Positions 7,438 to 15,261 are shown, counted from the stretch's first letter. The stretch is 31,041 bases of DNA from Candidatus Harrisonbacteria bacterium (GCA_023244865.1 JAHFLM010000003.1:1-31041), one strand, 5' to 3'. Numbers and translations: made by a program. Notes: a model not told the origin generated them from the sequence alone.

Positions 7438-8158
7438 GGAGCCGCTGATTCGTTTAGAAAATTTAAAAAAAGTTTATGGCGAGGGAGATTCTCAAACCAC
7501 CGCTCTTTTGGATGTAGATTTTTCAATCAATGAAGGTGAGTTTGTAGCAATCATGGGTGCCTCCGGTTCGGGTAAATCCACCCTACTCCATATTTTAGGT
7601 TTTTTAGATAAGCAAACGAGTGGTATTTACTATTACGGTGGTAAAAATAATTTACATTTTAGCGAGCCGCAGTTAGCCGCGCTTCGGAATAAGGAATTGG
7701 GTTTTGTTTTTCAAGCTTTTCATTTATTGCCCAAAGCTACTGTTTTGGAAAACGTTTTATTGCCCTTGGCTTATTCCGACGAACCCGAAAGTCAGTGGGA
7801 GCGTTTAGCTCGCGAGGCGATTAGTGCTGTGGACTTAAACCATCGAGTCGATCATTTAGCCGTTTCTCTGTCAGGTGGCGAAAAACAACGTGTCGCAATC
7901 GCCCGTGCCTTAGTAAATAACCCCTCGGTAATTTTTGCTGATGAGCCAACTGGTAATCTTGATTCTGTCTCCGGTAAAAAAGTAATGGAGATCATTCACA
8001 AGCTTAATTCGCTTTATAAAAGAACCGTCATTTTAATTACCCACGAAACCTCCACCGCCGAACACGCCGAGCGTATTATTAAGATTAAAGATGGAAGGGT
8101 AGTGAGCGATGAGGCTGTGAAAAATCGTCGAGCCGCCGAAGATGATTATAGTAAATAA
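7427..8158 (+). CDS. MacB/LolD-type ABC transporter ATPase
   Basis: 243 aa. Walker A GASGSGKST (44-52), Q-loop FVFQAFHLL, signature LSGGE (148-152), Walker B VIFADEPT with D-loop GNLDS, and the H-loop in ITHE. The sequence type (DVDFSINEGEFVAIMG; DEPTGNLDSVSGKKVMEIIHKLN) is that of the MacB/LolD/FtsE group that pairs with FtsX-like permeases. It overlaps the adaptor gene and lies six bases before the permease gene, so all three form one operon. Confidence 0.95.
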   Translation: MKTKEPLIRLENLKKVYGEGDSQTTALLDVDFSINEGEFVAIMGASGSGKSTLLHILGFLDKQTSGIYYYGGKNNLHFSEPQLAALRNKELGFVFQAFHLLPKATVLENVLLPLAYSDEPESQWERLAREAISAVDLNHRVDHLAVSLSGGEKQRVAIARALVNNPSVIFADEPTGNLDSVSGKKVMEIIHKLNSLYKRTVILITHETSTAEHAERIIKIKDGRVVSDEAVKNRRAAEDDYSK

Positions 8159-8164
8159 TTTATT

Positions 8165-9409
8165 ATGACCCTCAAGCAAACATTTAAAATCGCTGCTAAA
8201 AGTATTTTAGCCTACCGGTCTCGCTCGCTCCTCACTATTTTAGGGATTGTGATCGGCATTGCTTCGATTATTTTGGTTACCTCGATCAGCGCTGGAGCGG
8301 CGGATTTAATTTTGAAGCAGGTGCGAGCTTTAGGTGGGAAGACGATGGTGATTCAGCCTGGCCAAGATCCTAAAGGCCCCGGCGATTTTTCCGAGCTTTT
8401 CACCGACTCTATTAAAGAAAAGGATTACTTTTTTTTGAATAAGGAAAAAAAGGCGCTAGATCTATTAACTGTTGCTCCGGTAATCTTAGAAACTCTTTCG
8501 GTGCAAAAAGATAATAATTTTTATCGAGCAAACGTTATTGGCACAACAGAAGAGATGCCTCAGATTTTAGATGTCGCTCCGGAGTCGGGATTTATTTTTT
8601 CTGAAGAAGATGTGAAAGCCAAGGCGTCTTATGCAGTGATTGGGGATGAGGTTAGGCAAAAACTTTTTCCTGATTCAGAAGCCTTGGGTCAGAAAATCAA
8701 AATCAAAGGCAAGAATTTTAAAGTCATCGGCGTTTTCCCTAAAAAGGGTCAGGTAGGCTTTCTTAATTTAGACGAGGTAATTTTTGTACCCTACACCACT
8801 GGCATGAGTTATTTATTTGGCCGTAATTACTTTAACGAGATTATTTTAGAAGCTAGAGATGAGAAATTAGTTCCCTCCTTAGCCGAAGATTTAAAAGGAG
8901 TTATGAGGAGTCTACATGATATTAAGACTATTGACCCCGACAAAGACGATTTCCATATTAGCACCCAACAAGAGGCATTAGAGCGTGTGGGAATGATCAC
9001 TGATATTTTAACCGCCCTACTTTTAGCGGTTGCCGCCATTTCACTTGTTGTGGGAGGTATCGGCATTATGAATATTATGTTGGTGTCGGTCACCGAACGC
9101 ACTAAAGAAATTGGTTTGAGGAAAGCCTTGGGTGCCACTAATAGCGATATTTCTTTGCAGTTTTTAATCGAAGCAGTGTTGTTAACCTCGGCCGGTGGAT
9201 TAGTGGGTATTTTAATGGGCGGAGGATTGTCTTTTCTCTTATCTGTAATTTTAAGCTTCTTTCTTAAGCTCGAATGGCAATTTATTTTCCCATACACCGG
9301 TGCCGTCGTTGGCTTTGTAGTTTCCGCTGGCATCGGCTTACTTTTCGGTATTTATCCAGCTCGTCAGGCTGCCGCTAAAAATCCGATTGAGGCACTGCGG
9401 TACGAGTAA
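8165..9409 (+). CDS. MacB-type FtsX-domain permease
   Basis: 414 aa. N-terminal helix (FKIAAKSILAYRSRSLLTILGIVIGIASIILVTSISAG), an extracellular MacB-PCD-like domain (about 50-270), then three C-terminal helices with the family motif SVTERTKEIGLRKALGAT and the ending YPARQAAAKNPIEALRYE. It is the membrane part of the tripartite ABC exporter with the two genes before it. The family exports peptides, lipopeptides or macrolides; nothing here decides which. No terminator hairpin is seen after it. Confidence 0.95.
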   Translation: MTLKQTFKIAAKSILAYRSRSLLTILGIVIGIASIILVTSISAGAADLILKQVRALGGKTMVIQPGQDPKGPGDFSELFTDSIKEKDYFFLNKEKKALDLLTVAPVILETLSVQKDNNFYRANVIGTTEEMPQILDVAPESGFIFSEEDVKAKASYAVIGDEVRQKLFPDSEALGQKIKIKGKNFKVIGVFPKKGQVGFLNLDEVIFVPYTTGMSYLFGRNYFNEIILEARDEKLVPSLAEDLKGVMRSLHDIKTIDPDKDDFHISTQQEALERVGMITDILTALLLAVAAISLVVGGIGIMNIMLVSVTERTKEIGLRKALGATNSDISLQFLIEAVLLTSAGGLVGILMGGGLSFLLSVILSFFLKLEWQFIFPYTGAVVGFVVSAGIGLLFGIYPARQAAAKNPIEALRYE

Positions 9410-9434
9410 TTCTTCCTTTTTCATTCAGTTGTTG

Positions 9435-9443
9435 TGTTATAAT
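9435..9443 (+). promoter_or_regulatory. Extended -10 promoter
   Basis: TGT-TATAAT, 29 bases before the ATG at 9473; no SD in the short leader. Confidence 0.5.
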
Positions 9444-9472
9444 AAATTTAATAATCATTCCAAATTAAATTT

Positions 9473-10411
9473 ATGGAACACAAGTCTAATTTATCGTTAC
9501 TTTTAGCCGGTGCTGGAGGTCTACTAATGCTTTTATTTTTATTAAGCAATGGCAACGTAGGTGTAAAAGCAAATTCAGGAATAGGCCTTGATCCTGATCC
9601 AAACTGTGAGGGTATTTCAAATCCAATAGTTTGCAGGCAAACCAATGCCATGTTTCCTGTGGATCGGGGGGATGGTCGCGGTTCCCAAGTTATTAAATGT
9701 GTTTTTGATGGTTATCAATCTGGTGGTGCAAGTGGTAGTGGACCAGTACCAGCATATTGCAGAGGTGAGTTTGATCCTCCTCCACCTAGCTCGAATAACT
9801 TTTCTAATAATAATTCCGGTGGAGAAGATTCAAGAAGAATGCAGGTTGATTGCTCTCAATTTACTAGCTCTTCTAGCTGTAACCCCTCTCTTAATTGTGA
9901 TTGGAATCCTAATGCTGGTTCTAATTGTTATTCTTGTAGGGGAACTACTTGTGGGGGATGTAGCAATATCGGTGTTTGTGAAGTTGGTAAAAATAATGGT
10001 AATTCAAGGAACTTGTCGAATATCGATTCCTCAGATTCAACCCCACCAGCATTACCTGGGTTATGGGATTTAACCCTAATTCCTTTCGGAAACGATACTG
10101 GTATTCCTACTAGCTATCCAACTACTAATCCAGTTCCTTCTACTGGTCCAATTCCAATAGATTTAACCTCCTATTACAGAGTCCCAACGTCTAATTATTT
10201 TAACAGCTTTGTTAATAATTGCGCTCTAGCTAATAACGTTGGTTCTGATTCTGGTTGTTCTATTAGAAATCCCCAAACTCCTCCCGATAGCTGTATAATT
10301 TTTAATAGACTCAAGAAGTGCAATGCGCATCTTTCAGAATGTACATTTAATTTCACCACAAGTCTATGCGAACAGATCACTAGCAAGAACGGTAACCCTA
10401 TTAATTGGTAA
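9473..10411 (+). CDS. Exported Cys-rich, Asn/Ser/Pro-rich protein
   Basis: 312 aa, unrecognised. A hydrophobic segment (about 7-24) is followed by NVGVKA-NS, a likely signal-peptidase I site. Cys-rich segments (about 40-60; 125-165 with CNPSLNCDWNP, CYSC, TCGGC; and 270-305 with CIIF, KKCNAHLSEC, SLCEQ) are separated by low-complexity Ser/Asn/Pro linkers. The build matches the exported protein at 3000-3794 without obvious residue-level similarity outside the signal. Presumably a secreted or surface protein stabilised by disulfides. Function unknown. Confidence 0.8.
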   Translation: MEHKSNLSLLLAGAGGLLMLLFLLSNGNVGVKANSGIGLDPDPNCEGISNPIVCRQTNAMFPVDRGDGRGSQVIKCVFDGYQSGGASGSGPVPAYCRGEFDPPPPSSNNFSNNNSGGEDSRRMQVDCSQFTSSSSCNPSLNCDWNPNAGSNCYSCRGTTCGGCSNIGVCEVGKNNGNSRNLSNIDSSDSTPPALPGLWDLTLIPFGNDTGIPTSYPTTNPVPSTGPIPIDLTSYYRVPTSNYFNSFVNNCALANNVGSDSGCSIRNPQTPPDSCIIFNRLKKCNAHLSECTFNFTTSLCEQITSKNGNPINW

Positions 10412-10417
10412 AAATAA

Positions 10418-10467
10418 AAATCCCCCGGACCTGCCTGTCGGTAGGCAGGCGCTCGGGGGATTTTTTA
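10418..10467. terminator. Bidirectional terminator carrying a nested palindrome
   Basis: Outer arms AATCCCCCG / CGGGGGATT flanked by A and T runs serve both the plus gene ending at 10411 and the minus gene whose stop is at 10465. The loop holds a second palindrome, CCTGCCTGTCGGTAGGCAGG (10430-10449), which looks like an inserted short repeat. Confidence 0.85.
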
Positions 10468-10845
10468 TTGCTCGAGGGCAATTTCTAAGTAATCGTGAAA
10501 AAAAGCATGAAGAAATATCGCATCAGCAGCTAGTGTCATAGTAAGACTAATCGCAAAAGATCGGATGCTCGTTTTTCTGTCCAAATGACAGTCGGTGTGA
10601 CCATGATGATGAGGTACTTTTTTCATATGCTCCAACAGCTCTTTAAAATTATGAAATAATTTCACATTACTGTAAACCGTAAATGGAAAAGCCACGAATG
10701 GGAGTAAGAGCATGGTCGCTAGGCGACTAAATCTTGCAGATACAGCACCGGTAATTCCAAATAAACTTACAAGTAGTGTCACAACGCAGCAAGGGCAAAT
10801 CGAAGAAGCGATCGCCGCCGTCATAGCTTTCCAAGAAACCTTCAC
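10465..10845 (-). CDS. Small membrane protein with CPCC and His-rich motifs (MerT/MerC-like?)
   Basis: 126 aa. First helix holds SICPCCVVTLL (about 16-26). It is followed by a second helix (LLLPFVAFPFTVY), a cytoplasmic or external stretch HHHGHTDCH (about 78-86) and a third helix (FAISLTMTLAADAIFLHAFF). Paired Cys inside a helix plus a His/Cys cluster resemble small mercury or other soft-metal transport proteins, but the match to any one family is not certain. GTG start with AAGGA about ten bases upstream; a possible promoter (TTGCGC, 17, TTAAAT) lies in the gap after the deaminase gene. Confidence 0.7.
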   Translation of the reverse strand: MKVSWKAMTAAIASSICPCCVVTLLVSLFGITGAVSARFSRLATMLLLPFVAFPFTVYSNVKLFHNFKELLEHMKKVPHHHGHTDCHLDRKTSIRSFAISLTMTLAADAIFLHAFFHDYLEIALEQ

Positions 10846-10921
10846 AATAAGCCATCCTTTCCGGAGGTAAAAACAAAGTTCTAAGAAGATTTAATCATAG
10901 CTAGTTTGGAAGCGCAAACTT

Positions 10922-11611
10922 CTACTTCTTCACCTCCCGGTCCTTCCACATTTTTGGGATCATCATTTTTGGCTCCCACGTTTCTCTTAATTTTTTAATA
11001 TCTAGAGTGCTCTGATATTTACTATCTGGCCTTGAGTGATATTGGTCTACTTCATCAATTGGCGCGACTTCAAAAAAAGCGATCTGAGCTACGCGGCGGC
11101 CCACTACTAAGGGGATGTGATAGAAGCGACTGTTATTAGTAATCTCCATCGTCCAGCGGTTAATATAGCCCACGTCACCCCAGCCAGCACAGCGACAGAC
11201 CGTAATAAAGTTTCTTCCTAAAGACGAACGCGCCTTCATCATGGTGTTAATCACTTTTTGCCCCCCAATAAATTCTTCGGTATGACCTAAAATTGTTTCC
11301 TGTGGCGCAAGCCAAATCACTAAATCGTTCTTATCAATCCCGGCAGAAAGTGAATTATGCTTACCATGCATTAACTCCCATTTTTTTAAGGGCTGGGCCA
11401 CCTCATGTTCCGTACCCCACACTCGCTCCACGTCTTTTTCATTGTAAGGGTTATAAATTGTGTAGCTTTCTTTGGGTGGTTTTTCTCTATAAAAATACTT
11501 ACCTAAACAAACATCATAACTACAGTTAGCTAAATTAGCGTCTTTAAACGGAGAGATAATTATATTGCCATCCCTCATATGCTTTTTGATCGCGTTTCTT
11601 GATAAGAGCAT
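10922..11611 (-). CDS. dCTP deaminase/dUTPase-family protein
   Basis: 229 aa. Trimeric dUTPase-fold marks: KARSSLGRNF with RSSLGR at 128-133, AGWGDVGYINRWTMEITN (142-159) in which E156 corresponds to the dCTP deaminase catalytic Glu, and RRVAQIAFFEV with Q176. The family converts dCTP to dUTP or dUMP, feeding dTMP synthesis. It is longer than the usual 170-190 aa, with an extra segment (about 40-85) and a C-terminal tail (LRETWEPKMMIPKMW). N-terminus MLLSRNAIKKHM is typical. No SD is evident; a hairpin lies 11 bases upstream of the start. Confidence 0.88.
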   Translation of the reverse strand: MLLSRNAIKKHMRDGNIIISPFKDANLANCSYDVCLGKYFYREKPPKESYTIYNPYNEKDVERVWGTEHEVAQPLKKWELMHGKHNSLSAGIDKNDLVIWLAPQETILGHTEEFIGGQKVINTMMKARSSLGRNFITVCRCAGWGDVGYINRWTMEITNNSRFYHIPLVVGRRVAQIAFFEVAPIDEVDQYHSRPDSKYQSTLDIKKLRETWEPKMMIPKMWKDREVKK

Positions 11612-11622
11612 AAAATTTATTT

Positions 11623-11655
11623 ACCCCGTTAGATGATTCTATATCTAACAGGGTT
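11623..11655 (-). promoter_or_regulatory. Hairpin just upstream of the deaminase start
   Basis: On the minus strand CCCTGTTAGAT and ATCTAACGGGG pair around a short loop, followed by TAAATAAATTTT and the ATG. It lacks a T-run after the stem, so it is more likely a leader structure than a terminator. Confidence 0.4.
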
Positions 11656-11703
11656 TGTTATTCAGTATGAAATTACTTAAATGGTAAAGCAATATTGGAA
11701 GTG

Positions 11704-11712
11704 TGATATATT
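11704..11712 (+). promoter_or_regulatory. Extended -10 promoter, leaderless
   Basis: TGA-TATATT ends eight bases before the ATG at 11721. The upstream in-frame ATG at 11703 would lie in the promoter itself. Confidence 0.45.
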
Positions 11713-11720
11713 TATGGTGT

Positions 11721-11924
11721 ATGAGTAATAGATTAGATCACTCTCCAAGTTTTATCTTTTTTACTCTAGTGATTTTTATCATTTCACTCTTCGTTTTTAT
11801 TTTTAGAGCCGAGCTCGTACAGGGTAAAAAAATAAAAGTTGAGGCTAATAACCCCGAAGACATTTTTCTCCCATCTAAAGAACTTAACAAAATTATTAAT
11901 TTAGATGCGCTTCCAGCCAAATAA
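11721..11924 (+). CDS. Short exported protein with VEA cleavage site
   Basis: 67 aa: a hydrophobic helix (about 10-30, SFIFFTLVIFIISLFVFIF), then a basic segment GKKIKVEA-NN, then a short polar tail (PEDIFLPSKELNKIINLDALPAK). The KVEA-N junction matches the signal-peptidase-like sites of the 3000 and 9473 proteins. If cleaved, the mature product would be only about 25 residues, i.e. a secreted peptide. Followed directly by a terminator. Function unknown. Confidence 0.65.
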   Translation: MSNRLDHSPSFIFFTLVIFIISLFVFIFRAELVQGKKIKVEANNPEDIFLPSKELNKIINLDALPAK

Positions 11925-11950
11925 AAAATCCCCGCTTGGGGATTTTGCAT
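11925..11950. terminator. Intrinsic terminator
   Basis: AAAATCCCC-GCTT-GGGGATTTT directly after the stop codon of the short exported protein gene. A/T flanks on both sides allow it to work for the convergent minus-strand gene ending at 11962 as well. Confidence 0.8.
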
Positions 11951-11961
11951 TTTGCGCTGAC

Positions 11962-12480
11962 TTAGATTTCCTCAACTAGGAAATGAAATTCTTTGGGCCA
12001 TTGAAAGCCGTTTCTAATAATATTCGACATTGCCTCGAACTTTGGCGGATTTTCGTCGTGAGGAAAGCCTTCAAGTTTAGATAAATATGGGTGACACCAA
12101 TTAAATCCATCATGAAATCTTTCAATTGGCACAATACCCATCGCTCGACTAAAGCCAGTCGTGCCTTCTTTCAGCCAATCTTGAATTTGCTCACCATGTC
12201 TTTTGTTAAAAGCTAAAGCTGTTCGGAAATCTGCTATTCTAAAACATCGTTTGTAATGTATCGCCCGCAGCATTCTAGTGGTGTTGCTTAAGCCGTTACA
12301 TTTTACTAGAAACAAGCCATGTCTCACGATTAGATTATCACGCGGCTCGCTATCAAAATTCCATACCGCATTTGTTTCTGGCGTATTGGGCACCGATTGA
12401 GCTAATGCTTGCTTAAGAGTTAGGGAATAATCAGTTCTCACGTCATCAAATCTATGCGGCAACAAGTCCAGCTTCAACAT
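11962..12480 (-). CDS. Hypothetical protein, paralog of the 14470-14991 gene
   Basis: 172 aa, unrecognised, no signal peptide. It aligns along most of its length with the gene at 14470-14991: DYSLTLKQALAQSVPNTP against DYGLILPELIMEMAPDTP, RDNLIVRHGLFLVKC against RRDVLVKDRVFLVNF, DFRTALAF against SLRTLLSL, and RNGFQWPKEFHFLVEE against KRSFEFNPRHWFVFES. Start at MLKLDLL (ATG) because AGGAAGG sits about seven bases upstream; a GTG two codons earlier is less well placed. Own promoter with a leader of about 60 bases. Confidence 0.78.
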   Translation of the reverse strand: MLKLDLLPHRFDDVRTDYSLTLKQALAQSVPNTPETNAVWNFDSEPRDNLIVRHGLFLVKCNGLSNTTRMLRAIHYKRCFRIADFRTALAFNKRHGEQIQDWLKEGTTGFSRAMGIVPIERFHDGFNWCHPYLSKLEGFPHDENPPKFEAMSNIIRNGFQWPKEFHFLVEEI

Positions 12481-12546
12481 AATCACCCTTCCTTAAGTAG
12501 AGTTGATTGAAACAGACCGATGTTTATCTGTGGTGTGCTGATCCAG

Positions 12547-12576
12547 ATTATAACACGATAATTCTAAATTAGTCAA
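12547..12576 (-). promoter_or_regulatory. Promoter of the 12480 gene
   Basis: Minus strand TTGACT, 18 bases, TATAAT with TGT before the -10. Confidence 0.7.
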
Positions 12577-12583
12577 ATATTAT

Positions 12584-12614
12584 AAAACCCCCATCATAAT
12601 CATGATAGGGATTT
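12584..12614 (-). terminator. typA terminator
   Basis: On the minus strand AAAATCCCTATCAT and ATGATGGGGGTTTT pair around GATT, right after the typA stop codon. Confidence 0.8.
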
Positions 12615-12619
12615 TATAT

Positions 12620-14392
12620 TTATCTCCTAGCTTTCGGAATCTTTCTTAGTCTCACGTTTTTAGGCGTCACTTCTAGATACTCATCCTCTAGCATAATTTC
12701 TAAACCTCTTTCGATCGTAAGTTTAAATGCTGGGAAAAGTATGATCGCTTCGTCCGTACCAGAAGAGCGCATGTTAGAAAGCTGCTTGCCCTTAGTTGGA
12801 TTCACATTCATTTCTTCACCCTTAGAGGTGTTACCAATTACCATCCCCTCATAAACTTCCGCAGACGGCTCAATATATAAAATTCCACGCTCCTGCAAAT
12901 TCCACAAAGAAAAACCCAAAGCTTTGCCGGTGGCCATCGAAACCATCGAACCCACGGCGCGCTTTTTAATATCACCCACGTGCTTCTTGAAGCCAATCAC
13001 TCGAGAAGAAAAAATTCCGTTTCCTTTAGTATCAATTACGAACTGATTTTTATAACCCAAAAGTCCACGAGTCGGTCCTTCAAAAGTTAAGCGAGTCGTA
13101 TTGTCTTTTTGTTCAATATTTTTTAAAACACTCGCGCGCATCCCCAAGCGTTCAATAATCACCCCCTGAAACTCGGTTGGCGTATCAATAATCACTTCTT
13201 CATAAGGCTCTACCTGCATGCCATCCACCTCTTTAATAATCACCTGAGGTTGAGAGACCTGAAGTTCGTAACCAGCGCGTCTCATATTTTCCAAAAGAAT
13301 TGCGATGTGTAATTCACCACGGCCATAAACTTTAAAAGTATCCGAGCCAGCGCCTTCGACATCAAATTCCACTTTCAAGCCCACGTTCACCTCCCTTTCC
13401 TTTTCTAAATATTCTCGCAACTGCCTCGAGGTAACGTATTTTCCATCCTGCCCAGCAAAAGGGGAGCTATTCACTAAAAAGTTCAAAGAAATCGTCGGCT
13501 CGTCGATGTTAATCATTGGCAACGGCGCCGTGTCTTCTTTGTCGCAAATTGTCTCACCAATATAAATGTCAGGAATACCAGCAATCATCGCAATGTCGCC
13601 AGCCTCTACTATGTCGGCATCCTTTCTTTCGATACCATTAAAGGTAAACATCTTCGTGATCTTACCGGTTCTAGTCGTGCCATCCGCCATTTTCACAAAC
13701 ACCGCCTGAGCGGTTTTAATCTGACCTTCATAAACTCTGCCGATGGCCATTCTACCCAAAAAATTATCGTAACCTAAGTTAAATACCTGAAATTTCAAAG
13801 GATTGGCAGAAAGTGCTGGGTCGATTGGCTTCACGTGTTCCAAAATCACATCAAGGAGAGGATTGAGATTTAGGGATTCATCACCAAGATTTTTCATCGC
13901 TACCCCTTCACGCCCAATCGCGTAAACCACCGGGAAATTAGCCTGTTCGTCACTTGCCCCTAATTCCAAAAACAAATCAAACACTTGGTCGAGACAAAGC
14001 TGTGGGTTGGCCGCCGGTTTGTCGATTTTATTAACCACCACGATCGGCTTCAAGCCAAGTTCTAAAGATTTTTTCAAAACGAAACGAGTCTGAGGCATCG
14101 GCCCTTCCTGGGCATCTACCACTAATAAAACCGAGTCGATAGATTTCAAAACGCGTTCTACTTCGGAACCAAAATCCGCGTGGCCCGGGGTGTCCACGAT
14201 ATTAATTTTCGTATCTTTGTAAAAGATTGAGGTGTTCTTAGCGTAAATCGTAATCCCTCTTTCTCTTTCCAAGTCGTTGCTATCCATTGTCTGACCTTCT
14301 TTGCCAGTATTATTTTGTCTCATCAGAGCGTCTGTGAGAGTTGTTTTGCCATGGTCCACGTGAGCGATGATGGCGATGTTCCTGATTTCCAT
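12620..14392 (-). CDS. typA: Ribosome-associated GTPase TypA/BipA
   Basis: 590 aa translational GTPase of the EF-G family. G1 AHVDHGKTT (about 9-17), switch I RGITIYAKNTS, G3 DTPGHADFG, G4 NKID and the G5 region are followed by domain II (QDGKYVTSRQLREYLEKE is the start of domain III), domain V (EPYEEVIIDTPTEFQGVIIERLGMR) and the BipA-specific C-terminal domain (GYKNQFVIDTKGNGIFSSRVIGF; GEEMNVNPTKGKQLSNMRSSGTDEAIIL). BipA binds the ribosome and aids 50S assembly and stress growth. The start at MEIRNIAIIAHVDHG is fixed by the family N-terminus and by a promoter immediately upstream. Confidence 0.97.
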   Translation of the reverse strand: MEIRNIAIIAHVDHGKTTLTDALMRQNNTGKEGQTMDSNDLERERGITIYAKNTSIFYKDTKINIVDTPGHADFGSEVERVLKSIDSVLLVVDAQEGPMPQTRFVLKKSLELGLKPIVVVNKIDKPAANPQLCLDQVFDLFLELGASDEQANFPVVYAIGREGVAMKNLGDESLNLNPLLDVILEHVKPIDPALSANPLKFQVFNLGYDNFLGRMAIGRVYEGQIKTAQAVFVKMADGTTRTGKITKMFTFNGIERKDADIVEAGDIAMIAGIPDIYIGETICDKEDTAPLPMINIDEPTISLNFLVNSSPFAGQDGKYVTSRQLREYLEKEREVNVGLKVEFDVEGAGSDTFKVYGRGELHIAILLENMRRAGYELQVSQPQVIIKEVDGMQVEPYEEVIIDTPTEFQGVIIERLGMRASVLKNIEQKDNTTRLTFEGPTRGLLGYKNQFVIDTKGNGIFSSRVIGFKKHVGDIKKRAVGSMVSMATGKALGFSLWNLQERGILYIEPSAEVYEGMVIGNTSKGEEMNVNPTKGKQLSNMRSSGTDEAIILFPAFKLTIERGLEIMLEDEYLEVTPKNVRLRKIPKARR

Positions 14393-14405
14393 ATAAAGAA
14401 TTCCA

Positions 14406-14433
14406 ATTATGGCATATATAAAGATTTTGTCAA
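14406..14433 (-). promoter_or_regulatory. typA promoter, short leader
   Basis: Minus strand TTGACA, 16 bases, CATAAT with TGC before the -10. The start of transcription would be about 7 bases before the ATG. The -35 abuts the T-run of the upstream gene's terminator. Confidence 0.65.
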
Positions 14434-14434
14434 A

Positions 14435-14468
14435 CAAAAAACCCCGTTGCATTCGCAAACAGGGTTTA
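14435..14468 (-). terminator. Intrinsic terminator of the 14470-14991 gene
   Basis: Minus strand AAACCCTGTT, loop TGCGAATGC, AACGGGGTTTTTTG. Confidence 0.8.
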
Positions 14469-14469
14469 G

Positions 14470-14991
14470 TTAAGTCTTACTTTCAAACACGAACCAGTGC
14501 CTCGGGTTAAATTCAAAACTTCTTTTAATTCGATGCTTTGAAAGTTCGAGAGGTCCACCGCCATAAGAAGCGGTAAAAGCCGCCCAGCAAATTTTCTCAA
14601 TAAGTATCGCCCGCATACTCATGAAAATGACATTCTCCATCTCGTCACCTTCATCTGAGTAGGAATTTTGAAAAATTTCTCTAATTTCCGGAGAGGTGTA
14701 GTAGGGAAGTGACAATAGAGTACGGAGGGATGCTGTCCGCCAGTCATTATTGATAGCGTATTTTATCACCTCAACCGATCTCACCCAGTCACCAAAGTTA
14801 ACCAAAAAGACTCGATCTTTAACTAACACATCCCGCCTCATCTTAGTTTCGGGGTAGTGTTTTTCCTCATTCATTTTATAAAAGAAGGAACTACTCGGTG
14901 TATCTGGGGCCATCTCCATAATTAATTCTGGCAAGATCAAGCCATAATCAATCACCACTTCTTTTAGCCTCACAGTTTTCAAAGAAAGCAT
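14470..14991 (-). CDS. Hypothetical protein, paralog of the 11962-12480 gene
   Basis: 173 aa, unrecognised soluble protein. It is collinear with the gene on the other side of typA (alignments given there), with identity low but spread from the N-terminal DYGLILPE to the C-terminal NPRHWFVFES. Start supported by GGAGG eight bases upstream. It carries its own terminator. The two copies flanking typA look like an old duplication or a gene family; function unknown. Confidence 0.78.
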   Translation of the reverse strand: MLSLKTVRLKEVVIDYGLILPELIMEMAPDTPSSSFFYKMNEEKHYPETKMRRDVLVKDRVFLVNFGDWVRSVEVIKYAINNDWRTASLRTLLSLPYYTSPEIREIFQNSYSDEGDEMENVIFMSMRAILIEKICWAAFTASYGGGPLELSKHRIKRSFEFNPRHWFVFESKT

Positions 14992-15083
14992 TTAAATATC
15001 CTCCAAAAGAGCCAACTTTAAATTACTCCTTTTTATTTCATCTGTCATTACCCACCAGTCACCACGATTTTAATTTTCATATT

Positions 15084-15255
15084 GTCATTCAGAGGCAAAC
15101 TTTATTTAATTTATTTTTATCAATATTGAATAGATTCCACGTCTCAATTCCGAATCGATTTTTATAAATAAAAAAATCGAACGGAATTGGACTCTGAATG
15201 ACATTATAAAAAAATAAATTAAGTATAAGGTTTAGCCGTGGAATCTATTCAATAT
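15084..15255. repeat. Nested pair of GTCATTCAGAG/GAATCT palindromic repeats, copy B
   Basis: Outer copy: GTCATTCAGAGGCAAAC at 15084 and GGTTTAGCCGTGGAATCT to 15246 (continuing to TATTCAATA, 15255), with arms that pair (TTTATTTAATTTATTT against AAATAAATTAAGTATAA). Its loop holds an inverted inner copy, 15124-15192 (TATTGAATAGATTCCACG ... ACTCTGAATGAC). Same ends as the other copies but different stem interior. No gene is visible in 15000-15300 apart from this repeat and the terminator after it. Confidence 0.85.
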
Positions 15256-15261
15256 AAAAAA

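Noticed and set aside
8827..9333. 168-codon minus-strand frame
   Set aside because: Antisense shadow of the MacB-type permease gene, which has clear family motifs.
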